Source: Solirubrobacteraceae bacterium
Lineage (GTDB): Bacteria > Actinomycetota > Thermoleophilia > Solirubrobacterales > Solirubrobacteraceae
NCBI GenBank assembly: GCA_025451035.1
Contig: JANWLE010000069.1
Coordinates: 117,717-181,716, forward strand
Reading direction: 5' to 3'
Length of the DNA: 64,000 nt
Each line of letters starts with the position of its first letter. The first letter of the stretch is position 1. Position numbers and translations under genes: made by a program. Below are positions 47,806 through 56,691 of this stretch, piece by piece. The notes below the pieces were generated by a model. The model did not search any database, was not told the DNA's origin, and saw only the letters and a list, made by a program, of their open reading frames with translations.

Positions 47806-48609
47806 GTGATCGTGGAGTGCTCACAGCACCCTCAGTTTCTGTCGAACACCTATCTGGTCTCAGACGGCGAGGGTGGCCCGGCGTTCTTCATCGACGCCGG
47901 CGGTCCGGTGAAGCCGCTAATCGAGGCGGCGGAACGCCTGGGCCTCGAGCCCAGCCATGTGCTGCTGACGCACCACCACTACGACCATGTCAGTGAGGTC
48001 GGCTCGCTACGCGAGCGCTACGGCGCGATCCGGGCGCTGATCCACCCGCTCGAATTCGATCTGCTCGCCGGCGAAGCGGATGGCACGATGCAGGCAGGAC
48101 AGCCCCTGCGCTTCGGCGCGCTCGAGGTGCGACCCCTACACACGCCTGGTCACACGGCCGGCATGCTCTCCTTCCTCGTGGGCGAGCCAAGCGGCCCCGC
48201 TTACCAAGCCGGCGCGGCGGGGGGCTCCACCGGTGGCGGGGCTGTCGTGTTCACCGGCGACACTCTGTTCAAGGGCTCGGTGGGAGGCGTGCGCGCTCCG
48301 GGCCACACCACCTATGTCGACCTGCGCGATTCGATCATGGGCACGCTGATGGAGTTGCCGGCCGATACGGTCATCTATCCGGGCCACACCGAGCAGAGCA
48401 CCGTCGGGCGGGAGTGGGAGGAGAACCCGTTCGTCCGAGTCTGGCGCGGGGTGGACGCCGAGCGCTCCGAGCCATGCCAGGCGCTCGGCCAACCGGCCAC
48501 GCTGGTGTTGCTCGCCGATGATTACGACGGCGGCAAGAAGGCCTGGGTGCGTTGGCCGGACGGTTCGGATGACATTGTCCCTGGCTCGCAGATCGCGCCG
48601 TCTCCCTGA
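47806..48609 (+). CDS. Metallo-beta-lactamase-fold hydrolase with C-terminal extension
   Basis: A 267-residue glyoxalase-II-like MBL protein. THHHYDHV supplies the HxHxDH zinc motif, followed by HTPGHTAGML, FTGDTLF and YPGHTEQST. After the MBL core, about 40 residues (LVLLADDYDGGKKAWVRWPDG) look like a small beta domain not typical of glyoxalase II. I chose GTG 47806; the frame extends upstream to 47722, but that part is unlike the family. Its substrate is probably a thioester or lactone. Confidence 0.85.
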   Translation: MIVECSQHPQFLSNTYLVSDGEGGPAFFIDAGGPVKPLIEAAERLGLEPSHVLLTHHHYDHVSEVGSLRERYGAIRALIHPLEFDLLAGEADGTMQAGQPLRFGALEVRPLHTPGHTAGMLSFLVGEPSGPAYQAGAAGGSTGGGAVVFTGDTLFKGSVGGVRAPGHTTYVDLRDSIMGTLMELPADTVIYPGHTEQSTVGREWEENPFVRVWRGVDAERSEPCQALGQPATLVLLADDYDGGKKAWVRWPDGSDDIVPGSQIAPSP

Positions 48610-48779
48610 GCGGCGGCCGTGAGAGCGCCTGCTAGGGTCCGGCTTGAGGTGCGGTTCTGATCCCGACGCAGCCCGGATCTGGTAGCGACGAGCGGGAGCC
48701 CCACGCCCCGGTCGCGCTCGCTCGCGGGTCTGCGAGCTTCGTTTTCGACGAGTGGCAGCTGGAGCTGCACGGCCACCGT

Positions 48780-49667
48780 GTGATCTACCGGGTCGCCGGC
48801 CAAGGGCCACCGGTCGTGCTGATCCACGGCATGCTCAACTCCTCGCGCCACTGGCAAGCGGTCGCCGAAGCGCTGGCCGACCACTACACGGTCATCGCCC
48901 CTGACCTGATCGGTCATGGCGACTCGGCGACGCCGCGCGGCGATTACTCGCTTGGTGCGCATGCCGCGAGCATTCGTGACCTGCTGTCGGTGCTCGGAAT
49001 CGAGCGGGCGAGCATAGTGGGTCACTCGCTCGGCGGTGGTGTCGCGATGCAGTTCTTCTACCAATTCCCGCAACGGGTGGAGCGCCTGGTGCTTATTTCA
49101 AGCGGCGGCCTCGGTTACGAGGTCAGTCCGATGCTGCGCACCGCCGCTCTGCCCGCCGTCTCGGTGCTGCTCGCCGGGGCGGCCCACAGCCGGGTGCTGG
49201 CGGCGTTGTGGGATGTCGGCGCGCGGCTGCGCAGACGCGGTTTTCGTCACGGCATCTATGTGCAGGCCCTCGCCCGGGCGTTGCGGCCGCTGGAGCAGCC
49301 AGGCGCGCGCGAGGCGTTTCTGCAGACGCTGCGCGCCGTGATCGACATCCATGGCCAGCGCGTCGGTGCGAGCGACCGGCTGTACCTGCTGGAGTCGATG
49401 CCCACGCTGATCGTGTGGGGCGAGCGGGACAACACGATCCCGCTCGTCCACGGCTCGCGCGCTCACGAAGCTATCCCGCACAGCCATTTCCACACGCTGC
49501 CTCAGGCCGCACACTTCCCTCACCTCGAAGACCCCGAGGGGCTGGCCCGCGTGCTGCTCGACTTCCTGCGCGCCACGAGCCCCGGGCGGATCGACGACGC
49601 CGACTGGGGAGCTGTTCTGTCCAAGCGCTCGTTGCGCAAACGCAGAGCCACTGGCGCGGCCGCCTGA
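48780..49667 (+). CDS. Alpha/beta hydrolase; 5-prime end unresolved
   Basis: A serine hydrolase with VVLIHGMLNSSRHW, the nucleophile elbow IVGHSLGGGV, the acid region WGERDNTIP and the late His in LPQAAHFPHLEDP. The first in-frame standard start is GTG 48780 (295 residues), yet coding-like sequence continues upstream (WQLELHGHR) and supplies the first strand expected in the fold. No ATG, GTG or TTG occurs in frame between there and the stop at 48645. CTG 48657 could start translation, or a one-base shift would connect GTG 48649, which lies 10 nt after TAGGGT. Confidence 0.85.
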   Translation: MIYRVAGQGPPVVLIHGMLNSSRHWQAVAEALADHYTVIAPDLIGHGDSATPRGDYSLGAHAASIRDLLSVLGIERASIVGHSLGGGVAMQFFYQFPQRVERLVLISSGGLGYEVSPMLRTAALPAVSVLLAGAAHSRVLAALWDVGARLRRRGFRHGIYVQALARALRPLEQPGAREAFLQTLRAVIDIHGQRVGASDRLYLLESMPTLIVWGERDNTIPLVHGSRAHEAIPHSHFHTLPQAAHFPHLEDPEGLARVLLDFLRATSPGRIDDADWGAVLSKRSLRKRRATGAAA

Positions 49668-49736
49668 GAGGCTCGCGTGCAGCCCAGCCTGCAAGCTGCC
49701 GACTGATGCGTGGGTAGGTCGTACCATCTAGGCGCC

Positions 49737-51134
49737 GTGGCGCGCAAGAACATCCCCACATCCAGAGTGCGTCGCACCGCAACGGTGGGGCGGCTCGCTG
49801 CCAGCGAGGCGGTCAAGCAGTTCGGCACGCGCGCGGCGAACGTCGCGCGTTCTGAGGAGGGCGCGACCGAGGCTTTGGCCAAGCGCCAGCTGGAGACCGC
49901 CAAGCAGATCGTCGCGGCGCTCGGCACGATGAAGGGCGCCGCCATGAAGGTGGGGCAGGTCATGTCCTTTTTGGATGTTGGCTTGGTGGGGGAGGAGTAC
50001 CGCGAGGAGTTTCAGGCGGAGCTCGCGAAGCTTCGCGACGCGGCCCCCGCCGTGTCCTTCAAGCAGATGCGGCGTGTCATCGAAGACGACCTGGAAGGCC
50101 CGATCAGCGACACCTTCAGCGATTTCAATGAGGAGCCGATCGCTGCCGCCTCGATCGGCCAGGTCTACCGAGCGACCTTGCGCGATGGGCGGGAGGTCGC
50201 CGTCAAGGTCCAGTATCCGGGTGTGGCGGCGGCCGTTCGCGCCGACCTACAGAACCTCGACATGATCATGCGCCTGTTCAAGCGCATGACGCCCCAGCTT
50301 GACGCGAAGGCCATCACAGCGGAGATCCGCACGCGCATTGGCGAGGAGCTCGACTACGAGCTCGAGGCCCAAAACCAGCGCTCGCTCGCGCGCATCTATC
50401 AGGGCCACCCGTTCATCGTGGTGCCCGAAGTCGTCACCTCGCTCTCGCGGGAGCGCGTACTCGTCTCGGAGTTCGTGAACGGGGTCGGTTTCGAGCAGCT
50501 CAAGAGCTACCCGCAGGCCGAGCGTGATCGCATCGGCGAGATCGTCTTTCGCTTCTTCCTCGGCTGCCTGTATCGCCACAGGCAGTTTTCGGGGGACCCC
50601 CATCCCGGCAACTTCCTGCTGCTGGAAGACGGACGGATCGCGTTTCTGGACTTCGGCCTGTTCAAGCGCATGGAGTCGAGCGCGGTTGCGCTCGAGCTCG
50701 CGGCGCAGCGCGCCGTCGCCGAGGCCGATGCTCCGCTGCTGCACAGGCTCCTGGCGGAGTCAGGCTTTCTGCCGGAGCCGGAGCGGGTGGACCCCGACAG
50801 CCTCATGGATTTCATCGAGGACGCGATCTGGTGGTACACGACAGCCGATGAGGTGGTTGAACTGACGCCGCAGATCGCCACACAGGTGATGATCGAAAGC
50901 TCCGACCCTCGCTCTAGCCACTTTCGCGAGATGCGCCACCAGGACATGCGCCCGGAGCACCTGTTCGGCAGGCGCATGGAGATGCTCACGCTCGCGGTTC
51001 TCTCGCAGTTGAAAGCGCGTGTGAACTGGCATCGCATCGCGCGCGAGTGGATGTATGGGGATCGGCCCGTCACGGAGCTCGGTCGCCAGGAGGCCGAGTT
51101 CTACGAGCGCGGCGGGGTCGGTGCCGCGGGTTAG
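49737..51134 (+). CDS. ABC1/UbiB-family atypical kinase
   Basis: A 465-residue protein-kinase-like family member. KGAAMKVGQVMSFLD is the diagnostic KxGQ motif. AASIGQVYRA and REVAVKVQYPG correspond to the nucleotide loop (Ala-rich instead of Gly-rich) and the lysine; EELDYELEAQNQ is the ExD motif; GDPHPGNFLLLEDGRIAFLDFG covers the catalytic and DFG segments. Relatives support quinone or isoprenoid lipid metabolism through ATPase activity. GTG 49737 fits the conserved start better than the ATG at 49710. No C-terminal membrane helix is evident. Confidence 0.9.
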   Translation: MARKNIPTSRVRRTATVGRLAASEAVKQFGTRAANVARSEEGATEALAKRQLETAKQIVAALGTMKGAAMKVGQVMSFLDVGLVGEEYREEFQAELAKLRDAAPAVSFKQMRRVIEDDLEGPISDTFSDFNEEPIAAASIGQVYRATLRDGREVAVKVQYPGVAAAVRADLQNLDMIMRLFKRMTPQLDAKAITAEIRTRIGEELDYELEAQNQRSLARIYQGHPFIVVPEVVTSLSRERVLVSEFVNGVGFEQLKSYPQAERDRIGEIVFRFFLGCLYRHRQFSGDPHPGNFLLLEDGRIAFLDFGLFKRMESSAVALELAAQRAVAEADAPLLHRLLAESGFLPEPERVDPDSLMDFIEDAIWWYTTADEVVELTPQIATQVMIESSDPRSSHFREMRHQDMRPEHLFGRRMEMLTLAVLSQLKARVNWHRIAREWMYGDRPVTELGRQEAEFYERGGVGAAG

Positions 51135-51147
51135 CGGCGTTCGCGCC

Positions 51148-52554
51148 TCAGAGGACCTGGATCTGAACGAGGCTGGTCGTACCCGGGCGCCCGCTCGGTA
51201 GGCCAGCGGTGATCCCCACGCGCTGGCCCTTTTGGCACCAGCCGAGCTCCACCACGCGCCGAGCCGAGTCGGCGATGAGCTCCTCGGTCGTCTCGTGGCG
51301 GCGGATCGAGGAGGCGCGCACTCCCCACATGAGCCCGCAGCGGCGTACTGTCTCGCGGCCGGGGGACAGCGCGTAGATCGGGACCGGAGGGCGGTGGGCG
51401 GAGACTAGGCGCGCCGAGCGGCCCGAAAGCGTGGGAACGATCAGGGCGGCCAGGTGAAGCTCACGAGCGGCCACCGTGAGGCTGTGGGCGACGGTGTAGG
51501 CGGGGTCGGCGTCGCGGCGTCGCACGCGCGAGACGTTCCAGCGCTCGTACGGGGCGATCGCCTCGGCCTCCTTGGCGATCGAGGCCATCATCGCGACGGC
51601 CTCCACGGGATAGGCGCCGATCGCGGTCTCCTGGGAGAGCATCACCGCGTCGGTGCCGTCCAGGATCGCGTTGGCGACGTCGGCGACCTCGGCGCGGGTG
51701 GGGCGCGAGGAGGTGACCATCGAGTCGAGCATCTGGGTGGCGGTGATCGAAGGACGGGCCAGCCAGCCGGCCAGCTCCAGCAGGCGCTTCTGCACAGCTG
51801 GCACCTGCTCGATGCGCATCTCGATGCCCAGGTCCCCGCGTGCGACCATCACGCAGTCGGCGGCCCGGATGATGTCCTCGGCGCGCTCCACCGCCTGGGG
51901 CTTCTCCATCTTGGCGATCAGGGGCAGGCGGGTGTGGGCGCGCACGTCTTCGACGTCCTGGGGGCTGCGCACGAACGACAGGGCGACCATGTCGACGTCG
52001 ATCGATTCCCCGTGGCGCAGCAGCTCGAGGTCCTCCTCGGGCACGGACGGGAGCGCGTGAGCGGGGCCCGGGATGTTGAGGCCCTGGCGCGAGGCCACGG
52101 CTCCGCCTACCTCCACCTCGGCATCGACCTCGCTGGTGGCAGGGCGCGCGTCGGTCACGCGCAGGCGCACCGAGCCGTCGGCCAGGTAGAGCACCTCGTC
52201 CTTGTGCAGTGCCTCGGCCAAGCCGGGCCAGGTGATCGTCATGTGGCGGGCGTCGCCGACGTGGTCGTCGCCGCAGGTAAACGTGACCATGTCGCCGGGC
52301 TTGAGCTCCACTACGTCGTCGCGCAAGGGGCCGATACGGAGCTTGGGACCGGGCAGGTCCTGCAAGATCGCCACCGGCCTGCCTGCGCGCCTGGCCGCAT
52401 CGCGCACGCGCCGCACGGTCTCCTCGTGCTCGTGCAGCGTGCCGTGCGAGTAGTTCAGGCGCGCCACGTCCATGCCCGCCTTGACCATCGCCAGCAGCGT
52501 GTCGGGCTCGCGCGAGGCGGGGCCGATGGTGGCGACGATCTTGGTGCGGCGCAT
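51148..52554 (-). CDS. pyk: Pyruvate kinase
   Basis: Transfers phosphate from phosphoenolpyruvate to ADP, the last step of glycolysis. The 468 residues open with RRTKIVATIGPASREP. MDVARLNYSHG, the MVARGDLGIEM segment and EVADVANAILDGTDAVMLSQETAIGAYPVE (here as positions about 285-315) are hallmark regions. ATG 52554 gives the usual N-terminus and lies 8 nt after TACCTT with no Shine-Dalgarno sequence. It converges on the ABC1 kinase gene with 13 bp between stops. Confidence 0.96.
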   Translation of the reverse strand: MRRTKIVATIGPASREPDTLLAMVKAGMDVARLNYSHGTLHEHEETVRRVRDAARRAGRPVAILQDLPGPKLRIGPLRDDVVELKPGDMVTFTCGDDHVGDARHMTITWPGLAEALHKDEVLYLADGSVRLRVTDARPATSEVDAEVEVGGAVASRQGLNIPGPAHALPSVPEEDLELLRHGESIDVDMVALSFVRSPQDVEDVRAHTRLPLIAKMEKPQAVERAEDIIRAADCVMVARGDLGIEMRIEQVPAVQKRLLELAGWLARPSITATQMLDSMVTSSRPTRAEVADVANAILDGTDAVMLSQETAIGAYPVEAVAMMASIAKEAEAIAPYERWNVSRVRRRDADPAYTVAHSLTVAARELHLAALIVPTLSGRSARLVSAHRPPVPIYALSPGRETVRRCGLMWGVRASSIRRHETTEELIADSARRVVELGWCQKGQRVGITAGLPSGRPGTTSLVQIQVL

Positions 52555-52562
52555 TGACTGCC

Positions 52563-52568
52563 AAGGTA
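52563..52568 (-). promoter_or_regulatory. -10 element for leaderless pyk
   Basis: TACCTT on the minus strand, 8 nt before the ATG at 52554. Confidence 0.45.
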
Positions 52569-52654
52569 GCGATCCGCGGCGCTCGGCGCATACCTGCCGA
52601 GGCGGATCCTCACATGGCCTTAACATGCACTGCGTGCTAGGCCCAACGCGTCCC

Positions 52655-52864
52655 ATGCCGACGATCGGCTCGCGTGCCCGCATTACATACTTCGGTGGTG
52701 GGCACGAATCGGCGCAGATTGTCGCGGTGCAAGACGACGGCCGGCGACTTCAGGTCCGGGGCGAGGCGGGCGAGATGCTCGAGTTCGTCTTGAGTCCATC
52801 GACGGCGAAGTTCGTGCGGCCCGGCCAAGCGATCGCCGGCGAGCGGCTGGAGCTGCTGAACTAG
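52655..52864 (+). CDS. Small beta-rich hypothetical protein
   Basis: A 69-residue protein divergent from pyk. RARITYFGGGHESAQIVAVQDDGRRLQVRG and EFVLSPSTAKFVRPGQ (both seen only as short strands) suggest a small beta barrel. ATG 52655 is preferred over an in-frame ATG at 52625. TAGGCC lies 11 nt upstream and no ribosome-binding site is evident. The frame is open far upstream only as the shadow of pyk. I do not recognise a family. The next gene converges with 9 bp between stops. Confidence 0.6.
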   Translation: MPTIGSRARITYFGGGHESAQIVAVQDDGRRLQVRGEAGEMLEFVLSPSTAKFVRPGQAIAGERLELLN

Positions 52865-52873
52865 TGCTGTTAT

Positions 52874-53236
52874 CTACGGTGCCTGCACGTCCGGGAAATG
52901 CTCGGCGCAGTGCTCGCGCAGGACATCTCTGATCCAGGCCCGCTCTGAGCTGCTAGCGGCGCGAAAGCGTCCTAGCAACTCCTTCTGGCGTTCAATCGGC
53001 GCGCCGGCGATCTCCCATCTGAGCGCAAGGTGCTCGAACAAGAACTCGACCGCCCTGTGCCAAGCGTCCTCGCGTGTTGCCGCCGGCCGCTCGCTGCCGG
53101 CGAGGATCTGTGCGTACTTCATGCGGCTCGCCGGCGTGAGCGCGCCGCGCAGCGTGATCGAGTTGCCATCCACTTCGGTGTAGACGCTGGTCGGAGCCGC
53201 CGGCTTCTCGGTCCGGCGACGTGAGCGCTTGGCCAT
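52874..53236 (-). CDS. Uncharacterised helical protein
   Basis: A 120-residue cytoplasmic protein. A basic N-terminus (MAKRSRRRTEK) is followed by a short beta region (VYTEVDGNSITLRGAL) and then long helices including EDAWHRAVEFLFEHLALRWE and RAWIRDVLREHCAEHFP. An AAGGAG ribosome-binding site lies 6 nt before the ATG, so translation is likely. I do not recognise a named domain. It lies upstream of the NTF2-MBL fusion gene on the opposite side of a 33-bp gap, on the same strand. Confidence 0.7.
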   Translation of the reverse strand: MAKRSRRRTEKPAAPTSVYTEVDGNSITLRGALTPASRMKYAQILAGSERPAATREDAWHRAVEFLFEHLALRWEIAGAPIERQKELLGRFRAASSSERAWIRDVLREHCAEHFPDVQAP

Positions 53237-53269
53237 CCCGGTCTCCTTCTAAACGCCGCGCGACAGGGC

Positions 53270-54544
53270 TCAGCTGTCGGCGGCGCGTTCGAGCTTTGCC
53301 CTCACTTCGCCGGTCACGGGCTTGGCGTGCCCCGGCCAAGCCGCCGCCGGCTCGAGTGCGGCGAGCTTGCGAAGGCTATCCCTGGCCTGCTCGGTGTCGA
53401 AGTTGTAGATGTCGACCGGTAGGTGGGGCTCGCAGCTGCGGCCCCACATGTCGAGCGTATAAAAGCAGTCGCTTACCAAGGCCAGCCGGTCTGGTTCGCG
53501 CCATAGCGCGATCTGCCCCGGTGCGTGGCCGGGAATGTGGATCACTTCAAAGCCGGCTATCTGATCGCCCTCGTTGAGGGTCTGTGAGATCTCGACCGGC
53601 CCGCCGTCCCAGGCCATGCGGTGAAGCAGACGGTGGATCTGGCGTTGCGGGACGGGCAGTCCCGCCAGGTCGCTGGGCCAGTAGCGAAAGCCGCCTGAGC
53701 CTTCTGCGTCTTGCACCTCGTCTAGATGGCAGAGGACGGGAGCGCCGAGCGCAGGCGCTGCGCCACGGTGATCGGTGTGTCCGTGACCCAACACGACTCT
53801 GCGGATCCCGCCGAGCTTTGCCGCCTCGGTGGCGATCAGGCGGCTCATCGTTCGTGCTCCCGCGTCGAACACGGTCACACCACCTTCGTCCTCGATCAGG
53901 TAGACGTTGCAGCGCCCCGGCTGTCCCTGAACGACCCAGACTCCTGTGGCGATCATCCCCGCCTCGCTGGTCCCGAGACTCTTCAGCTGGGTCTTCACGT
54001 TGAAGGCGCCGGCCAGGCGCTGCTCGGTGCGCGAACCGGGCGCCGGCATCATCCCGATCTGACGTGGAAAGGTCAGGGTGTCGGTAAACGCTTCGTTTGA
54101 CTGAATCAGCCCGTCTTTGACGGTGAGTAGGTCAAGACCTTCGAGCACGACCCTGTCGCCTGTGGGGGCGACTCCGTTGAGCTTCTGCGGGCCAGCGAAG
54201 ATTCCGCTCAGTCGCCACTGCACTCCACAGTGCTCTCCCTCGGTGACGGTGCTCAGCACCTCCATGCGCAGATCCGGGAACGCCCCCAGCAGATTGCCGA
54301 TGAGCTCGCGCACGCCCTCCGGGGCGTTGACGTCGACATGTCCATGGACGCGGTCGCGTCCGCCGGGCGCCCAGTGGGCTACGGCTGCGTCCAGGTCGTG
54401 GGTGCTGATCGCCTCGAAATAGCTGCGGGCCAGCGTCTCAGCTTCGCTGGCTTGGCTTCCCCGCCGCCTGCTCGTAGCCTGCTTGACGTTGGCTGCCGCC
54501 TCCTGCACCTTGGCGGCCCTGCTCGAGCTCGAGTCTTCGACCAT
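53270..54544 (-). CDS. NTF2/SnoaL-like domain fused to a metallo-beta-lactamase domain
   Basis: A 424-residue fusion. After a Ser/Arg-rich leader, residues about 36-165 form an NTF2/SnoaL-like cone (ARSYFEAISTHDLDAAVAHWAPGG, RELIGNLLGAFPDLRMEVLS). Residues about 190-420 form an MBL domain with LGHGHTDHRGAAP (HxHxDH), HIPGHAPGQIALW, LVSDCFY and AAWPGHAKPV. SnoaL domains bind small hydrophobic ligands or catalyse aldol steps; the MBL part should be a hydrolase. A clear AGGAGGAG site precedes the ATG. The pairing suggests a two-step enzyme or a ligand-gated hydrolase. Confidence 0.85.
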   Translation of the reverse strand: MVEDSSSSRAAKVQEAAANVKQATSRRRGSQASEAETLARSYFEAISTHDLDAAVAHWAPGGRDRVHGHVDVNAPEGVRELIGNLLGAFPDLRMEVLSTVTEGEHCGVQWRLSGIFAGPQKLNGVAPTGDRVVLEGLDLLTVKDGLIQSNEAFTDTLTFPRQIGMMPAPGSRTEQRLAGAFNVKTQLKSLGTSEAGMIATGVWVVQGQPGRCNVYLIEDEGGVTVFDAGARTMSRLIATEAAKLGGIRRVVLGHGHTDHRGAAPALGAPVLCHLDEVQDAEGSGGFRYWPSDLAGLPVPQRQIHRLLHRMAWDGGPVEISQTLNEGDQIAGFEVIHIPGHAPGQIALWREPDRLALVSDCFYTLDMWGRSCEPHLPVDIYNFDTEQARDSLRKLAALEPAAAWPGHAKPVTGEVRAKLERAADS

Positions 54545-54685
54545 CTGTCGGGTCTCCTCCTGGCGATTTCCCCCGCAGAGAAGTCTAGACGCCAGCTGGC
54601 AAGCCGGGTGATGAGTTTGTCGATGATCTCCTCGCCGCGACGCGGCGTGATCAGATCGCGCACGCGCTCAAGATCTGTCTACCAA

Positions 54686-54691
54686 TAGTCT
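54686..54691 (+). promoter_or_regulatory. -10 element for leaderless MBL gene
   Basis: TAGTCT, exactly 7 nt before the GTG at 54699, with no ribosome-binding sequence. Confidence 0.5.
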
Positions 54692-54698
54692 CTGTCGC

Positions 54699-55709
54699 GT
54701 GACCGAGGCGACCCGCAAGCGAGAGCTGGGCCGTGGTGAGCGAGTGCTGCCAGGCGTCTTTCGCCTGCGGATGCCGCTGCCGTGGCCCGGGGTTCCGCAT
54801 TGCAATGCGTGGGCGGTCGCAGCCGGCGACGGAGTTGTCTTGTTCGACACCGGCATGCATCTGCCGGGTTCGCTGGCCCATCTCGAGCGCGCGCTCGCTA
54901 TGTGCAATTTGCGCCTCGAGAACATCCGCCTGGTTGTCTGCACGCACGCTCACTCAGACCACTACGGCCAGGCCGGCTCGATCGTGCAGCGGACCGGATG
55001 CGAGTTGTGGATGCACCCCAACCACACGCACATGCTGCGGATGGCCGAAGACTCAGAGGCGGTGATGGCCCGGCGACTCGAGGTGGCGCGCCAGAGCGGC
55101 GTCCCCGAGGAGCCGTTGCGGCGCTTCGCGGCCGAGCGCAAGAACAACGGCATCGGCACCGGCATATCGGCCGTGATTGAGCCTGCCCGCGAGCTGGTGA
55201 ATGGCGTGAGCGTCGACACGGACCTCGGGCCCTGGATCGTCTATGAGACCCCCGGTCACGCACCCTCGCACGTCTGTCTGTTTCAGCCGGAGCGGCGTCT
55301 GCTGATCTCCGGCGACCACCTGCTCGGACGCATATCTCTCTATTTCGACTACGGCTACACGCCCGACCCGGTCGGCGAGTTCCTGCGCTCCATGGACGTC
55401 GTCGAGGGGCTCCATGCACGCCTGTGCCTGCCCGGGCATGGCCGCACGTTCACCGACGTGCACGCCCATATCCAGGGCAACCGCACGCTTGTGGACGAAC
55501 GTCTGGCCTCGGTTCTGGACGCGGTCAGCGGCGAGCCGCTGACCGCGTTTGAGATCGTCGGGCGTGTCTATGAGACGGCGATATCGCCGCAGAACGCCCA
55601 CTGGCTACTGTCCAAGGTGCTCTGTTACCTCACCCACCTGGACGTCACGGGGAGGGTTCAGCGCATCGCCGGCGAGCCCGAGCGCTGGGTGGGCGTCCCG
55701 GGCTCCTAG
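54699..55709 (+). CDS. Metallo-beta-lactamase-fold hydrolase
   Basis: A 336-residue MBL protein. THAHSDHYGQ is the HxHxDH zinc motif, followed by MHPNHTHML, ETPGHAPSHVCLF, LISGDHLLGRISLYFDYG and LCLPGHGRTF. The C-terminal 80 residues (LASVLDAVSGEPLTAFEIVGRVY, then LSKVLCYLTHLDVTGRVQR) look like the winged-helix tail of LACTB2-like MBL proteins, some of which are RNases or thioesterases. Divergent from the NTF2-MBL fusion. Confidence 0.88.
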   Translation: MTEATRKRELGRGERVLPGVFRLRMPLPWPGVPHCNAWAVAAGDGVVLFDTGMHLPGSLAHLERALAMCNLRLENIRLVVCTHAHSDHYGQAGSIVQRTGCELWMHPNHTHMLRMAEDSEAVMARRLEVARQSGVPEEPLRRFAAERKNNGIGTGISAVIEPARELVNGVSVDTDLGPWIVYETPGHAPSHVCLFQPERRLLISGDHLLGRISLYFDYGYTPDPVGEFLRSMDVVEGLHARLCLPGHGRTFTDVHAHIQGNRTLVDERLASVLDAVSGEPLTAFEIVGRVYETAISPQNAHWLLSKVLCYLTHLDVTGRVQRIAGEPERWVGVPGS

Positions 55710-55803
55710 GCTCCGATCGCTGGACTGGCGGAAGGATGGCTGTCTGGCGCGTACGCACGATCCAACCCTAACCTTGACACGCTCGTGTTAGCCTTAGGCG
55801 GCG

Positions 55804-56691
55804 ATGCGGATTGATCAGCTGCTCGCCGGGGCAGACCCGGTCTTCTCGTTCGAGTTCTTCCCGCCAAAGACCGAGCAGGGCGAGCAGAACCTGTATGCGG
55901 CGCTGGGCGACCTGGTCGCGCTCGATCCCGCCTTCGTGTCGGTCACATACGGCGCGGGTGGCTCCACGCGCGCCAAGACGATCGAAATCGTCAAGCGGAT
56001 CAGGGAGCAGTATGGCCTGGAGACCATGGCTCACTTCACCTGTGTTGGGGCAACCGTGGAGGAACTGCGTGCCACGCTCGACGAGATGCACAGGGCCAGC
56101 ATCGACAACGTGCTCGCCTTGCGCGGCGACCCCCCGGCTGGACAGGAGGCCTGGACGAAGACCGACGGAGGTCTTGAGTATTCACGCGAACTCGTCGAGC
56201 TGATCAAAGAGCACTACCCGTTTGCGATCGGTGCGGCGTGCTTTCCGGAGACGCATATCCACGCGGAGAGCCCCGAGGCCGACCTGCAGCACCTCGTCGA
56301 GAAGGTACAGGCCGGCGTGAGCTTCCTGATAACCCAGCTGTTCTTCGACAACGAGCTGTACTTCAAGTTCATAGAGCGGGCACGAGCCGCCGGTATCGAG
56401 GTGCCGATCATCCCCGGCGTGATGCCGATAACCCAGGCAAGCCAGGTGCAGCGGATGGCGCAGATGTGCGGCGCCTCGATCCCCGAGGATCTGCGGCGGG
56501 AGCTGCAGGCGCGCGCTGAGGACCCTGAGGCGATGCTGGACTTCGGCGTTGCCTACGCCACGCTGCAGTGCGCAGAGCTACTCAAAGCGGGCGCGCCCGG
56601 GATCCACTTCTATACGCTCAACCGCTCGCCGGCGACCCGTGCCATCGTCAGCGCGCTGAAGCTAGCGCGGCCCTGGCAGAAGGGCGGCTAG
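55804..56691 (+). CDS. metF: 5,10-Methylenetetrahydrofolate reductase
   Basis: FAD-dependent enzyme that makes 5-methyltetrahydrofolate for methionine synthesis. The 295 residues match MetF. FSFEFFPPKTEQGEQNL is the diagnostic N-terminus with the catalytic Glu; SVTYGAGGSTRAKT, ALRGDPP and FLITQLFFDNELYF are family segments. A TTGACA lies at 55774-55779, with TAGCCT and TTAGGC between it and the ATG, but the spacing is short for a standard promoter. The last 4 bp overlap the convergent gene. Confidence 0.96.
   Translation: MRIDQLLAGADPVFSFEFFPPKTEQGEQNLYAALGDLVALDPAFVSVTYGAGGSTRAKTIEIVKRIREQYGLETMAHFTCVGATVEELRATLDEMHRASIDNVLALRGDPPAGQEAWTKTDGGLEYSRELVELIKEHYPFAIGAACFPETHIHAESPEADLQHLVEKVQAGVSFLITQLFFDNELYFKFIERARAAGIEVPIIPGVMPITQASQVQRMAQMCGASIPEDLRRELQARAEDPEAMLDFGVAYATLQCAELLKAGAPGIHFYTLNRSPATRAIVSALKLARPWQKGG

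Noticed and set aside
55774..55799. Perfect TTGACA with TAGCCT and TTAGGC before metF as a standard sigma-70 promoter.
   Set aside because: The spacer is 9 or 14 bp, too short for a normal promoter; kept only as a remark in the metF entry.
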